Numbered from the stretch's first letter, positions 7,309 to 14,261 are shown. The stretch: 16,189 nucleotides of DNA from CAYJAD01 sp964371505 (GCA_964371505.1 CAYJNG010000050.1:1-16189); one strand, 5' to 3'. Made by a program: numbers and translations. The notes: a model not told the origin generated them from the letters alone.

Positions 7309-7944
7309 ATGGCACTTATTTTACCTAACCAAACAGATATTTACGCCCTTACTGACAGCAAGCTTAGCCTTGGACGTCCTTTAGAATACGTGGCCCGCGC
7401 CTTATTGGACAGCGGCATAAAAATTTTGCAATACCGTGAAAAGAAAGCCAAAGCCGGTCAAATGCTCGAAGAATGTCGCCTCTTGCGCGCCTTGACCCAA
7501 CAAGCCGGCGCCTGCTTCATAGTAAACGATCATATAGACATTGCCCTTTTGGTAGATGCCGATGGCGTGCATGTGGGCCAAGAAGATTTGCCCGTACCCG
7601 AAGTGCGTCGCCTTGTGGGAGCACATAAAATCATAGGCCTTTCCACCCATAATCCGCAGCAACTCCAAGAAGCTAAAGCCCTTGGGGCGGACTATGTGGG
7701 CGTGGGGCCCATTTTCGCCACCCAAACCAAGGAAGATGTCTGCGCGCCTGTGGGGTATACCTATCTTGATCATGCCGCGCAGCACAGCCCCCTACCTTTT
7801 GTGGCCATTGGCGGCATTAAAGAGCATAATATAGGTGACGTGGTGGCACATGGTGCTTACTGCTGTGCCTTGGTCTCCGAGCTGGTGGGCGCTGAAGATA
7901 TAGGCGCCAAGGTAACTAGCGTACGCAAGGCCATGCAAAAGTAA
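7309..7944 (+). CDS. thiE: Thiamine-phosphate synthase
   Basis: This 211-residue TIM-barrel enzyme joins HMP pyrophosphate and the thiazole phosphate to give thiamine phosphate in the cytoplasm. Family motifs are clear: YALTD at the N-terminus, ILQYREK (39-45; pyrophosphate and substrate contacts), IVNDHIDIAL (71-80; metal Asp), ADGVHVGQEDLP (84-95), IGLSTHN, YVGVGPIFATQTK (129-141), and VAIGGI for the phosphate. The late segment reads ALVSELVGAEDI, close to the usual ALVSAIVGADDI. A strong ribosome site AAGGAGAGG stands 5 nt before ATG. No other thi gene is in the window and no TPP riboswitch is visible before the DUF362-thiE pair, so control by thiamine is not evident here. Confidence 0.95.
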   Translation: MALILPNQTDIYALTDSKLSLGRPLEYVARALLDSGIKILQYREKKAKAGQMLEECRLLRALTQQAGACFIVNDHIDIALLVDADGVHVGQEDLPVPEVRRLVGAHKIIGLSTHNPQQLQEAKALGADYVGVGPIFATQTKEDVCAPVGYTYLDHAAQHSPLPFVAIGGIKEHNIGDVVAHGAYCCALVSELVGAEDIGAKVTSVRKAMQK

Positions 7945-7949
7945 TTTTG

Positions 7950-7983
7950 ATAAAACGTTTTATAGTATCTTAATAGTATATTA
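7950..7983 (+). promoter_or_regulatory. Palindrome plus tandem 11-mer, candidate hisIG control region
   Basis: ATAAAACGTTTTAT (7950-7963) is a perfect 14-bp palindrome. It runs into two near-identical 11-mers, ATAGTATCTTA (7962-7972) and ATAGTATATTA (7973-7983), spaced by about one helical turn. TTGATA (7947-7952) could be a -35 element, with -10-like sequences (TAATAG at 7971 or TAGTAT at 7974) at less than ideal spacing. The whole lies in the 57-nt gap between thiE and hisI. A promoter or operator is inference. Confidence 0.4.
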
Positions 7984-8001
7984 GCTGTGAAGGTGTCCTT
8001 T

Positions 8002-8412
8002 ATGAATGGTGATCCTAAAGATTTTACAGGCGAATTTAGCCCTGTATTTAATGCAAATGTCAACAATGGCCTTGTGGCTGCCATTGCGCAAGATTATGAA
8101 ACAAATGAAGTGCTCATGCTGGCTTGGATGAATGAAGAGGCATGGCAACAAACCCTAGCCACAGGTGAAGCCCATTATTACAGCCGCAGCCGCAAAAAGC
8201 TATGGCATAAGGGCGGAACATCCGGTCATGTGCAAAGAGTTCATGCTCTGCGGCTTGACTGTGACAGTGATGCTGTTATCTTGCGTGTGGAACAAATAGG
8301 CGGCGCCGCCTGCCATAAAGGCTATCGCTCCTGTTTTTACCGTGAATACAAGGATAAGACTGTGACCCAATGCAGTCCCTACATATTTAATCCTGAGGAG
8401 ATTTACAAATGA
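8002..8412 (+). CDS. hisI: Phosphoribosyl-AMP cyclohydrolase
   Basis: This 136-residue cytoplasmic enzyme hydrolyses the ring of phosphoribosyl-AMP, the third step of histidine synthesis. It is the single-domain form, without the HisE pyrophosphatase. Visible motifs are VLMLAWMN, YYSRSRKKLWHKG, GHVQRVHALRLDCDSD (with D86, D88 and D90 as the metal Asp triad) and the zinc cysteines C104 and C111 in GGAACHKGYRSCFYR. In the WxKG(E/G)TSG segment the residue is G, as in some relatives. The ATG at 8002 is preferred because AAGGTG lies 6 nt before it; the in-frame GTG at 7987 has no ribosome site and adds five residues. The stop overlaps the hisG start (ATGA), so translation of the two is coupled. 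Confidence 0.95.
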   Translation: MNGDPKDFTGEFSPVFNANVNNGLVAAIAQDYETNEVLMLAWMNEEAWQQTLATGEAHYYSRSRKKLWHKGGTSGHVQRVHALRLDCDSDAVILRVEQIGGAACHKGYRSCFYREYKDKTVTQCSPYIFNPEEIYK

Positions 8413-9293
8413 GTCAGCCCATCTTGAAACTTGGCATACCAAAAGGGTCCCTTGAAGACGCCACCATTAACCTTTTTGAACGCGCAGGATGGAAAATTCG
8501 TAAGCATCACCGCAATTATTTTCCTGAAATTAATGATCCTGAAATCAACGCTTCCCTATGCCGCGTGCAGGAAATCGGAAATTATGTGGTGGACGGTGTG
8601 CTAGATGCTGGCCTTGCAGGCTTAGACTGGCTCATGGAAACAGGCGCCTATGACCAATTGGTTAAGGTATCTGACCTTGTATACTCCAAAACTTCCAATC
8701 GCCCTGCCCGCTGGGTTTTGGCCGTGGCAGGAGACTCCCCCTACCAAAAGCCTGAAGATTTAGCCGGTAAACGCATAGCCACTGAGCTAGAGGGCATTAC
8801 CAAAAAATATTTTGAAGAAAAAAACATTGATGTATCTGTGTTTTACTCTTGGGGCGCCACGGAAGCTAAAGTGGTGGAAGGCCTTGCCGACGGCATTGTG
8901 GAAGTAACCGAAACAGGCACCACCATCCGCGCCCACGGCTTGCGCATTATTGATGAAGTAAAAAGCAGCAATACGGTTTTTGTGTGCTCCAAGGCCGCTT
9001 GGGCAGACCCAGAAAAACGCCGTAAAATTGAACAAATTGACCTGCTACTCCAAGGCGCCTTACACGCTGAAAGCCTTGTGGCCATTAAGCTTAATGCTCC
9101 TGCGCACAACCTTGATGCCATTTTGGATATCTTACCTGCCCTTAACTCCCCCACAGTGTCCCCTTTACGCAACAGCGAATGGCTTTCTGTGGAAACCGTA
9201 GTGGGCACAGGCCTTGTGCGTGACCTTATTCCGCAACTACGCAATGCGGGCGCTGAAGGCATTATTGAATACGCGTTAAATAAAGTCATTTAA
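8409..9293 (+). CDS. hisG: ATP phosphoribosyltransferase, long form
   Basis: This enzyme catalyses the first and feedback-regulated step of histidine synthesis, ATP + PRPP to phosphoribosyl-ATP. The 294-residue length and the C-terminal ~75 residues (to LRNAGAEGIIEYALNKVI) show the long form with its own histidine-binding regulatory domain, so no HisZ partner is needed. Motifs: IPKGSLED at the N-terminus, GVLDAGLAGLDWL (63-75), GKRIATELEGITKKYF, and the PRPP loop ETGTTIRAHG (168-177). GAGGAG lies 8 nt before ATG, inside the end of hisI, and the genes overlap by 4 nt. Only hisI and hisG of the pathway are here. A hairpin follows 18 nt after the stop. Confidence 0.96.
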   Translation: MSQPILKLGIPKGSLEDATINLFERAGWKIRKHHRNYFPEINDPEINASLCRVQEIGNYVVDGVLDAGLAGLDWLMETGAYDQLVKVSDLVYSKTSNRPARWVLAVAGDSPYQKPEDLAGKRIATELEGITKKYFEEKNIDVSVFYSWGATEAKVVEGLADGIVEVTETGTTIRAHGLRIIDEVKSSNTVFVCSKAAWADPEKRRKIEQIDLLLQGALHAESLVAIKLNAPAHNLDAILDILPALNSPTVSPLRNSEWLSVETVVGTGLVRDLIPQLRNAGAEGIIEYALNKVI

Positions 9294-9311
9294 TTAATTC
9301 CTTATGTATCT

Positions 9312-9351
9312 CTGGAGGGAGCTTTTTAGTGCTCGCAAAAGTTCCCTCCAG
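9312..9351 (+). terminator. Long hairpin after hisG, no U-tract
   Basis: CTGGAGGGAGCTTTT (9312-9326) pairs with AAAAGTTCCCTCCAG (9337-9351): 15 bp with one G-U pair and a 10-nt loop. It is well placed to end the hisIG transcript, but the bases that follow are GCCCC... rather than a T-run, so it is a non-canonical terminator or an mRNA 3'-end stabiliser. The rest of the 9294-9601 gap holds no convincing gene, only the promoter and palindrome features near its end. Confidence 0.6.
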
Positions 9352-9527
9352 CCCCTCACACGCGCCCACTGTGGCGTAAATTCTCCTTTAAAAATTTTCA
9401 CTATCCCTTCTCATAAAACTATTTTTCTGTTCACTGCACAGCTAACCAAGTGCATGCTCCATACGGTAGGCTTATTTATTATAAAGCGCGGCTGCAGTCA
9501 CGAAAAACACACAAATATAATGCAAAA

Positions 9528-9560
9528 GGCTTGCACAGCAAGCCGCATAAGAGCTATACA
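9528..9560 (+). promoter_or_regulatory. Candidate promoter with overlapping palindrome, ykgJ-like gene
   Basis: GGCTTGC-ACA-GCAAGCC (9528-9544) is a perfect 7+3+7 palindrome. It covers a weak -35 candidate TTGCAC (9531-9536), which is 18 nt before TATACA (9555-9560). Transcription would start near 9567, 35 nt before the ATG at 9602. The palindrome may be an operator placed to block the promoter, or a hairpin if the transcript begins further upstream. Confidence 0.4.
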
Positions 9561-9601
9561 ATGAAAACTAACTATACAAACACATCAAAGGAAAAAACAC
9601 C

Positions 9602-10372
9602 ATGGCACAATCCGACGCTTCAGAAAATTTTTTAGATTCTTTACCAGAACTACAAGAAGGCGAACGCTTCACCTTTGCTTGCAATGAAAAAGTTCCTTGC
9701 TTTAACCGATGTTGTGCCGAGCTCACCTTGCCACTTACTCCTTATGATGTATTGCGCTTATGCCGTCATTTTGACATGGAAAGTGAAAAGTTCTTAAAAG
9801 GTCATACGCAAATGCGCACCTTTCCTGACACAGGCTTTCCACTTCCCCTCCTTAAAATGTTAGACGGCCCCACCGAGCCCTGCCCCTTTGTAACTCCCGC
9901 AGGCTGTTCCATTTATGAAGACCGCCCTGGCGCATGCCGCACCTACCCTTTGGGCCGTGGCACCAAAATGGGCGAAAACGGCACCGTGGTTGAGCGTTTT
10001 TTCATTGTGCAAGAAGAGCACTGCAAAGGCTTTGACACAGGCCGAGAGTGGACAGCACATGAGTGGCTTAAAGATCAAGGACTTGAGCCGTATAATGAAT
10101 CAAACGACCGTTACATGCAGCTTATGGCCAAGGTAAAAGCCTCAGGAGAGCCCGTATCCCCTAAAATGGCCACCATGGTTATTCTGTGTCTCTATCAGCT
10201 AGACCGATTCCGCGTATTCCTGGCAGACATGAAGGTTTTTGACAAAGTAGAGATAGACACTGACAAGTGTGAGGCCATCATGGCTAGCGACGAAGCCTGC
10301 CTTGATTTTGCTTATGAATGGTTAGAATTAGTGATGTTTGGAACATGCCCTACCTTGAAGCGCAAGGCATAG
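9602..10372 (+). CDS. YkgJ-family cysteine-cluster protein
   Basis: This 256-residue protein belongs to the YkgJ (CxxCxxxxxCC) family, thought to bind zinc or an iron-sulfur cluster; no reaction is established. The N-terminal set is C27, C33, C37 and C38 (ACNEKVPCFNRCC), followed by LPLTPYDVLRL. The second set is C94 (EPCPF), C102 (GCSIYEDRPGACRTYPLG) and C112, with a further Cys at ~141 in EEHCKGFD. This is the usual order of the family. The C-terminal ~100 residues are helical without further motifs. The start has AAAGGA 9 nt before ATG. The 3' end overlaps the predicted start of rfaE2, so the two genes are translated from one transcript. Confidence 0.88.
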   Translation: MAQSDASENFLDSLPELQEGERFTFACNEKVPCFNRCCAELTLPLTPYDVLRLCRHFDMESEKFLKGHTQMRTFPDTGFPLPLLKMLDGPTEPCPFVTPAGCSIYEDRPGACRTYPLGRGTKMGENGTVVERFFIVQEEHCKGFDTGREWTAHEWLKDQGLEPYNESNDRYMQLMAKVKASGEPVSPKMATMVILCLYQLDRFRVFLADMKVFDKVEIDTDKCEAIMASDEACLDFAYEWLELVMFGTCPTLKRKA

Positions 10373-10887
10373 GCCTCTCTCACCCCAAGATTTGGAAAGC
10401 CGAGGAGCTGGTGCACAAACTGGCTCTGGAGCTTTCGGAAAATCGTAAGGAAAATGGCGTGCAGGATAAAGCCCATGTGGTCTTTACCAACGGCTGCTAT
10501 GATGTATTACATCCCGGTCATGTGGCTCTTTTGGAAGATGCTAAAAAACTGGGGGAAATTCTAGTACTGGCACTAAACACCGACGCCTCCATACGCCGCT
10601 TAGGCAAAGGAGCTGACAGGCCTATAAATTCTTTAAGCGTGCGCGCTTTTATGGCAGCCCATTTGCAAAGTGTGGACTATGTAACGTCTTTTGACGAAGA
10701 CACACCACTGCAAATCATACAGCTGTTAAAGCCTCAAATATTGGTGAAAGGCGGCGATTGGCCGGTGGAGAGTATTGTGGGAGCAGATGTGGTGCAAGGC
10801 TACGGCGGGCTTGTGTATTCCCTACCCTTGCTTAAAGGCTATTCCACCACGGCATTACTTGAGCATATACGAGAAAATAATCCGTAG
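10345..10887 (+). CDS. rfaE2: D-glycero-beta-D-manno-heptose 1-phosphate adenylyltransferase
   Basis: This cytidylyltransferase-fold enzyme transfers AMP to heptose 1-phosphate to give ADP-heptose for the LPS inner core. It corresponds to the C-terminal half of bifunctional HldE and is here a stand-alone protein, so a separate HldA-type kinase should be encoded elsewhere. Motifs: VVFTNGCYDVLHPGHVALL, with H56 and H59 of the HxGH nucleotide site, LVLALNTDASIRRLGKG, KPQILVKGGDW and GYSTTALLEHI. From ATG 10345 it has 180 residues; ATG 10318 would give 189, and GTG 10411 stands 3 nt after GAGGAG. None has an ideal ribosome site, so the exact start is open. Either ATG overlaps the ykgJ-like gene (by 28 or 55 nt), pointing to coupling. 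Confidence 0.9.
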   Translation: MPYLEAQGIGLSHPKIWKAEELVHKLALELSENRKENGVQDKAHVVFTNGCYDVLHPGHVALLEDAKKLGEILVLALNTDASIRRLGKGADRPINSLSVRAFMAAHLQSVDYVTSFDEDTPLQIIQLLKPQILVKGGDWPVESIVGADVVQGYGGLVYSLPLLKGYSTTALLEHIRENNP

Positions 10888-10893
10888 ATATAA

Positions 10894-10912
10894 GGCCTTG
10901 CGAGGAAAGGCC
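10894..10912. terminator. Weak hairpin between convergent genes
   Basis: GGCCTT (10894-10899) pairs with AAGGCC (10907-10912) around a 7-nt loop, 6 nt after the rfaE2 stop and 22 nt before the end of the leftward LapG-like gene. There is no T-tract on either side. It is the only structure seen in this 47-nt convergent gap and may help separate the two transcripts. Confidence 0.3.
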
Positions 10913-10934
10913 CTACATATTTGCACCTAGCAAA

Positions 10935-11696
10935 CTATCGCGGTCTAAACTTACCCAAAGCTTGAGCAGAGCCGCCTGAAACGCGTAGCCAAAAACCTTG
11001 ATGATTGGCCATGGCGAAGGGGTCCACTTGTTTTACATACTGCTTTTCAGGAATAAGCAAGTGGGCCGGCTGGCTTAAGTTATCTAGCACAAATTTTCCG
11101 CGGTCAGCCTCTGCTACCAATACAGCATGGCCCCCCACGTTCACTTTGTCGTGCAAAAAAACCACCCAAAGTTTTTCCGGCTTCCAACCAAAATATTGCA
11201 AAGCAAAGTATTTGGTTATGGCGTAATCTTCGCAATCTCCACTACGGTTAGTTAAAAACTCCTGTGGGCTTGCCCAGTATTCGTTTTCTCCGTAGAAGTC
11301 CTTATCTTGGCGCGAGGAAATTCTATTAAAAAAACTATTAATATTGCGAAGAGTCTTTAGCGAGATTGGGTTTTTCCTTGTTATTTGCGAAAGGGCTTGC
11401 CATTGGCTTTTATGCGGCCCCAATAACGGAATAGCGTCACTATCAAATATACTCTTTTCATGGCCATAGGCAATTTTTTGCCAACGTTCACGCATGATAA
11501 GCATTTTTTCTGGGAGCGTTACTCCCTCCACCAAAACAAATTCCGCGCCCAAAACATTCATGCGCGGTGCGTTGGCAGGCACTTTTACGGTGATAGTCTT
11601 TTTAGTCGAGGCTCTGGCTCCATCCGCCAGAAAAAAGCTACCTAAAACCAGTGCCAGCACAACAAACATACTTACATATGCCGGCATTTTTTTCAT
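10935..11696 (-). CDS. LapG-like periplasmic cysteine peptidase (BTLCP, C93)
   Basis: This 253-residue protein is a bacterial transglutaminase-like cysteine peptidase. The best-known member, LapG, cuts large surface adhesins behind a dialanine and so releases biofilm cells, under control of the c-di-GMP receptor LapD. An N-terminal signal peptide is clear: KK, a hydrophobic core at ~8-24, and ARA before S30 as the likely cut site. The catalytic triad fits C155 in RSGDCEDYA, H190 in NVGGHAVLV and D205 in VLDNL. AGGGGAG lies 7 nt before ATG, inside a short GGGG/CCCC hairpin (11697-11709). No adhesin or LapD-like gene is in the window, so the substrate is not known from context. It lies 63 nt downstream of the EamA gene on the same strand. 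Confidence 0.85.
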   Translation of the reverse strand: MKKMPAYVSMFVVLALVLGSFFLADGARASTKKTITVKVPANAPRMNVLGAEFVLVEGVTLPEKMLIMRERWQKIAYGHEKSIFDSDAIPLLGPHKSQWQALSQITRKNPISLKTLRNINSFFNRISSRQDKDFYGENEYWASPQEFLTNRSGDCEDYAITKYFALQYFGWKPEKLWVVFLHDKVNVGGHAVLVAEADRGKFVLDNLSQPAHLLIPEKQYVKQVDPFAMANHQGFWLRVSGGSAQALGKFRPR

Positions 11697-11759
11697 GGGG
11701 TTACTCCCCTAACGTTGAATCCGTAGCTAAAAAGCGGCTACTCACTACACCTGTGCTCA

Positions 11760-12704
11760 CTATATCGACTCCCGCTCCTTTGTCAAACGTCTTTTGTCAT
11801 CTACAAGAAATAAAATTACCGTGGATAAAATAAGCACCGCTCCAAGCCAGCCCAAAGCAGAAAAATTTTCGCCCCATAGACCCCATGCCGCCACAGTGGC
11901 CACCACAGGCTCCAAAGTGGCAAGCACGGCCACCTTGGTAGGGTGCAGGCGCTTAATGCTCTCACAATAGGCCCAGTAGGCTACATAGGTACTTATAAAT
12001 CCTATACCCAAAATGGCAAGCCAAGCTGTCAGGCCTATATCAAAACGAATATGAGCAAAGGGTAAAAGACACAAAGCCGCCACCAAAGAGCTATACCCAT
12101 ATAAGGTAAAAGGCGTATAGCGTGTAAGAAACTTTTTACTTACCACATAGTGTGTGGCGTATAAGAAACCAGAAAGTAAACCAAAGAAAATGCCCATTAA
12201 GGGTAAAGCGCTACCTTCAACCTCAGGCACGGCACCAGCTAAAGCCCCTACGCTTAAAGCCTGCTCCGGCACTTGCGCAGGGGATATACTCATTAACACC
12301 CCACCAGCCAAAGCTATGCCTATGGCAATGCCAGTCACAAGGGTAAAACGTAAACCAAAGAAAATACGTGAAAATACTGCAACCCATGCCGGCGCTGTAT
12401 ACAGCAAAACCGAAGCCAAGGCCGCGCCACCTTCTTTAACAGCATACTGATATGCCGCAAAAAAAGTTGCTATGGAAAAAAGGCCAAAAAGACAAAAAAA
12501 GAGAAAATCTTTTGCGCTGTAAACACGAGCCTGCTTAATACTATAGGCGTGTAAAAAAAGTAAGGCACCGCCAAACAGGGCACGCCAAAAGGCCACATCT
12601 AGGGGGGAAAGGCCCGTTTCCATGGCAATACGCCCTAAAATACCTAAAAAGCCCCAACACAAGGCTGCTATAAAAATAAATATGTAACCAGCATATTGCG
12701 CCAT
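11760..12704 (-). CDS. EamA-family (DMT superfamily) transporter
   Basis: This 314-residue inner-membrane protein looks like a ten-helix drug/metabolite transporter made of two EamA repeats. Repeat 1 begins FIFIAALCWGFLGILGR and includes FWRALFGGALLFL; repeat 2 begins GIFFGLLSGFLYATHYVVSKK and ends at the conserved ATLEPVVATVAAWGLWGE and GAVLILSTVILFL. A loop of about 35 residues between the repeats is Ala/Pro/Val-rich. Such proteins usually carry amino acids or small metabolites. AGGGGAATAGT precedes ATG. The start codon is 1 nt after the stop of the AbgA-like gene, so the two are one translation-coupled operon; export or import of the amidohydrolase substrate or product is a fair inference, not shown. 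Confidence 0.92.
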   Translation of the reverse strand: MAQYAGYIFIFIAALCWGFLGILGRIAMETGLSPLDVAFWRALFGGALLFLHAYSIKQARVYSAKDFLFFCLFGLFSIATFFAAYQYAVKEGGAALASVLLYTAPAWVAVFSRIFFGLRFTLVTGIAIGIALAGGVLMSISPAQVPEQALSVGALAGAVPEVEGSALPLMGIFFGLLSGFLYATHYVVSKKFLTRYTPFTLYGYSSLVAALCLLPFAHIRFDIGLTAWLAILGIGFISTYVAYWAYCESIKRLHPTKVAVLATLEPVVATVAAWGLWGENFSALGWLGAVLILSTVILFLVDDKRRLTKERESI

Positions 12705-12705
12705 A

Positions 12706-14049
12706 CTATTCCCCTAATTTTTGCCAAACAAGACGTGCTAAAAGTTCAAGGCCACGCATAAGCGCCGCTTCATCAAAATCAAAACTGCTCGTATGGTGGC
12801 CGCCACAAAGCTGCACACCAAGCTGTATAAAAGTACCTTGCCCACCTCTTTGTTGTACATCTTGCAAAAGCCAAGTAAAATCTTCCGAAGCAAGAAATTT
12901 TTCGCTCAAAAGCACTCTATCAAAACAAGGCATGCTTTGCGCCATGGTAAAAACTTCTTGCGCCAAAGGCATATCCGAATACCCATTAACACAAGTACCA
13001 ATACAAGAAAAAGTACATGTGCAGCCCCACATATGCGCAGCTCCTTGGCAAATACGCTGCGCCTCTTCGCACATCCACGTATTTATGTCGGTATCGTCTG
13101 CGCGGGTTTCTCCCACCAAAAAAGCTTTGCTAGGTATCACATTGGGCGCGCCCTGCACTTGCAATTGCCCCACATTCACACGCGTAAGCCCTTTACCGTG
13201 GCGTGCTATACTGTGCATACCTTGCACCGCCGTGGCCGCAGCCAAGAGGGCATTACGGCCTTCTTGTGGAGCAAGGCCCGAATGGGCAGCACGCCCTTCA
13301 AAGGTAACTTCAAACGTGGTATTGGCCAAAAAATCTGTGGTACCACAAATGAGCGTGCTTGGATCCTGAGCTTGAATACCTAGATGAATACCATATAAGA
13401 AATCCACATCTACCATGGCGCCAGCAGCTAGCATGGCCTTAGCCCCTTGGCCAATCTCTTCTGCTGGTTGAAATATAAGACGCACAGTGCCGCACAAATG
13501 CTCAGCATTATACAGCTGAGCTTGCGTGCGCAAGGCGTGTAAAATAAGCCCCAGCCCCACGCCCATGGCCACATGCCCATCATGCCCACAAGCGTGCATG
13601 CATACCGTATTTTGCGACTGAAAACCTGCCGCCGTAGGCACGTGCGTCTTCTGGGCACTTTCCTTCAACTCATTGGCATCCATATCAAAGCGCAAGGCCA
13701 CCAAAGGCCCCTTATTTTCGCCTCTTTTGCCTTTTCCCAAAGGAATATCTACCCACAGCCCTGTAAGGCCATGCCCCATGCGCTCCACCAAGGCAGGATT
13801 TGCCCCTTGAATGATGGCTCTTGCTTTTTCTCGCGCGCATTGTTCTTGCGTGGGCGGTGTTAATCGTGCCGTATCTTGCACGGCCTGCTCACCAAGGCAC
13901 ACTTCATAGCCTAAAGACTGAAAAAGTTCGATTATCTTACTAGCGGTGCGATATTCCTGCCAGCCTAGTTCGGGGTATTTATGTATATCTCTTCGAAAGG
14001 CGATGACTTGCGCTGCAAGGCTGTGCAGCAGGGATTCCATTGTGTGCAT
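12706..14049 (-). CDS. M20 family amidohydrolase, AbgA-like
   Basis: This 447-residue zinc-dependent M20D peptidase is cytoplasmic by appearance (no signal peptide). Metal and catalytic motifs: RFDMDA (120-125), MHACGHDGH (C154, H156), IFQPAEE (E197/E198), GIHLG (H222) and the late GGHHTSSFDFDE (H418/H419). The N-terminal FRRDIHKYPELGWQEYRTAS, the REKARAIIQGANP segment and the NVIP and SFDFDE segments resemble AbgA, the subunit A of p-aminobenzoyl-glutamate hydrolase, more than indole-acetyl-amino-acid hydrolases. No AbgB is next to it; the partner is an EamA transporter. The start at 14049 is supported by GAGGAGG about 4 nt upstream; ATG 14040 is too far from it. The substrate (an N-acyl or p-aminobenzoyl amino acid) is inference. 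Confidence 0.9.
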   Translation of the reverse strand: MHTMESLLHSLAAQVIAFRRDIHKYPELGWQEYRTASKIIELFQSLGYEVCLGEQAVQDTARLTPPTQEQCAREKARAIIQGANPALVERMGHGLTGLWVDIPLGKGKRGENKGPLVALRFDMDANELKESAQKTHVPTAAGFQSQNTVCMHACGHDGHVAMGVGLGLILHALRTQAQLYNAEHLCGTVRLIFQPAEEIGQGAKAMLAAGAMVDVDFLYGIHLGIQAQDPSTLICGTTDFLANTTFEVTFEGRAAHSGLAPQEGRNALLAAATAVQGMHSIARHGKGLTRVNVGQLQVQGAPNVIPSKAFLVGETRADDTDINTWMCEEAQRICQGAAHMWGCTCTFSCIGTCVNGYSDMPLAQEVFTMAQSMPCFDRVLLSEKFLASEDFTWLLQDVQQRGGQGTFIQLGVQLCGGHHTSSFDFDEAALMRGLELLARLVWQKLGE

Positions 14050-14081
14050 AAGCCCTCCTCATAAGCAAGCAATAGTCACTT

Positions 14082-14096
14082 TATCAGCTGGTGATA
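14082..14096. promoter_or_regulatory. Short inverted repeat upstream of the AbgA-like operon
   Basis: TATCA (14082-14086) and TGATA (14092-14096) are inverted around GCTGG, giving a 15-bp operator-sized palindrome centred about 40 nt before the amidohydrolase start. It could be a repressor site. The arms are short, so chance is possible. Confidence 0.25.
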
Positions 14097-14162
14097 GCCT
14101 ACCCATTACACTTGATGCAACCAGCAAGCTTTGTAAAAAGTCTTTCCTATTTGTCGATGCTT

Positions 14163-14261
14163 AAAAACGTATTCCATACATTTATTACTGGCAAGGGTTA
14201 TCAAAGGGCATGGTACGAAACTTTTAGTTTTTACCCATATGTAAAATTTTTTCAGTGTTGA
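14163..14261. repeat. Dispersed intergenic element, copy 2
   Basis: This 99-nt stretch is the second copy of the element at 2803-2900. It occupies the middle of the 343-nt gene-free gap 14050-14392. The left 32-nt block (14163-14194) includes AACGTAT-TCC-ATACATT, and TTTTTCAGTGTTGA recurs exactly at 14248-14261. On the minus strand the small hairpin keeps all seven pairs by using one U-G pair and is followed by T5. Unlike copy 1, there is no outer 13-bp stem. On that strand it lies ~115 nt before the AbgA-like gene. No ORF is seen. The remainder of the gap shows only the short inverted repeat at 14082 and A/T-rich sequence before 14411. Confidence 0.7.

Noticed and set aside
9304..9564. 86-codon ORF in the gap after hisG
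   Set aside because: It begins inside the hisG-proximal hairpin, has no ribosome site, runs through the candidate promoter of the next gene, and its protein shows no domain or normal composition.
11723..11741. GTAGC/GCTAC hairpin between the EamA and LapG-like genes
   Set aside because: Only 5 bp with a 9-nt loop and no T-run after it on the minus strand; too weak to call a terminator.
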